NCBI GenBank assembly: GCA_944392285.1
Contig: CALXWF010000034.1
Coordinates: 1-6,814, forward strand
Direction: 5' to 3'
DNA from: an uncultured Alphaproteobacteria bacterium
GTDB lineage: Bacteria > Pseudomonadota > Alphaproteobacteria > RF32 > CAG-239
Length of the DNA stretch: 6,814 nt
Notes under the pieces: generated by a model
What the model was told of the DNA's origin: nothing
The model's database searches: none
Seen by the model: only the letters and a program-made list of their open reading frames with translations
Made by a program: the position numbers and the translations under genes
Shown: piece by piece, positions 6,424 through 6,814 of the stretch
Layout of the letters: each line of letters starts with the position of its first letter
Position numbering within the stretch: position 1 is the stretch's first letter

Positions 6424-6814
6424 ATGCATTTATATTATTTTTTCTACGCCGTTTTGGCTATGTTTCTATTAGCCGGCAGCGCTTCGGAAGCCGAAGCCCG
6501 GAGTCATTTTTTACCTGAATATCAGGGGTCAACAATTTCTTTTTCCGCAGATGAAAAACCGGTAACAAATTGTCCGTCGTCTTATATAACGGAAGATGAA
6601 TGTAAAATTCAGGGAAAAGTGCCCGGAGGAGAAACTTGCAAAGACGGTTCGGGCATACATTATTCATCATGCCTCTGTCCGGAAAACTATGTAGCGGTAA
6701 CGGATGGACATTTTTGTGCCGTCAAAAGTTGCAATCAGGATAATGTAGACTACTGCCCTGCTGATCAGTTGAAATGCGAAAATACATTTCAGAAATGCGG
6801 TATCGGCATGAAAG
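6424..6814 (+). CDS. Secreted Cys-rich protein of unknown function (3' end outside window)
   Basis: The visible 130 residues begin with a likely Sec signal peptide: an aromatic and hydrophobic stretch at 4-18, then AEA at 23-25 before a probable cut at Arg26. The n-region is unusual in lacking Lys or Arg. The mature part has ten Cys in 105 residues (50, 60, 72, 83, 85, 98, 103, 111, 118, 125) and none in the signal, which points to an exported, disulfide-bonded protein. Motifs such as NCPSSY, CLCPENY and YCPADQ look like short, loosely repeated Cys modules, so the full protein may continue as a longer array. There is no lipobox Cys, so it should be periplasmic, surface-bound or released rather than a lipoprotein. 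It has its own strong promoter and follows the aas terminator, so it is not in the aas operon. I do not recognise the family. The right edge of the window cuts the gene; this is not a natural truncation. Confidence 0.82.
   Translation, partial: MHLYYFFYAVLAMFLLAGSASEAEARSHFLPEYQGSTISFSADEKPVTNCPSSYITEDECKIQGKVPGGETCKDGSGIHYSSCLCPENYVAVTDGHFCAVKSCNQDNVDYCPADQLKCENTFQKCGIGMK

Noticed and set aside
6458..6670. 70-codon open frame opposite the Cys-rich gene
   Set aside because: The + strand gene has a promoter, ribosome site and signal peptide; the antisense frame has none of these.

Overview
The window looks like a piece of chromosome from an AT-rich Gram-negative bacterium. The Gram-negative assignment rests on a FadL-type outer-membrane barrel with a signal peptide and terminal Phe, and on a bifunctional Aas phospholipid-repair enzyme. 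The base composition, gene mix and a secreted Cys-rich orphan protein resemble uncultured host-associated Alphaproteobacteria, but that placement is inference. Nothing indicates a mobile element, CRISPR array, tRNA or rRNA.

Layout, left to right. (1) Bases 1-998, + strand: the last third of uvrA, cut by the window edge. (2) Bases 995-2389, - strand: a 464-residue protein of unknown function, overlapping the uvrA stop tail to tail by 4 bp. It has its own promoter and Shine-Dalgarno site. (3) Bases 2500-3747, - strand: a FadL/OmpP1-family outer-membrane transporter, ending in a clear intrinsic terminator (2452-2474) that separates it from the unknown gene. (4) Bases 3748-4068: a divergent regulatory region of 321 bp with a perfect 18-bp palindrome over the putative fadL -35 box, repeated GTAACA hexamers and a second near-palindrome. 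(5) Bases 4069-6252, + strand: aas, a fused lysophospholipid acyltransferase and acyl-ACP synthetase, starting at TTG and closed by a strong terminator (6269-6298). (6) Bases 6354-6814, + strand: a near-consensus sigma70 promoter driving a secreted Cys-rich protein that runs off the right edge.

The central theme is lipid scavenging and repair. FadL-type barrels admit long-chain fatty acids or other hydrophobic molecules through the outer membrane. Aas can activate a free fatty acid with ATP and use it to re-acylate lysophospholipids at the inner membrane. Their divergent placement on a shared control region suggests they may be co-regulated, which the sequence alone cannot prove. uvrA (nucleotide excision repair) is an unrelated housekeeping neighbour. 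The least explained items are the 464-residue orphan, the Cys-rich secreted protein and the palindromes in the fadL-aas intergenic region. No new multi-gene system is evident.
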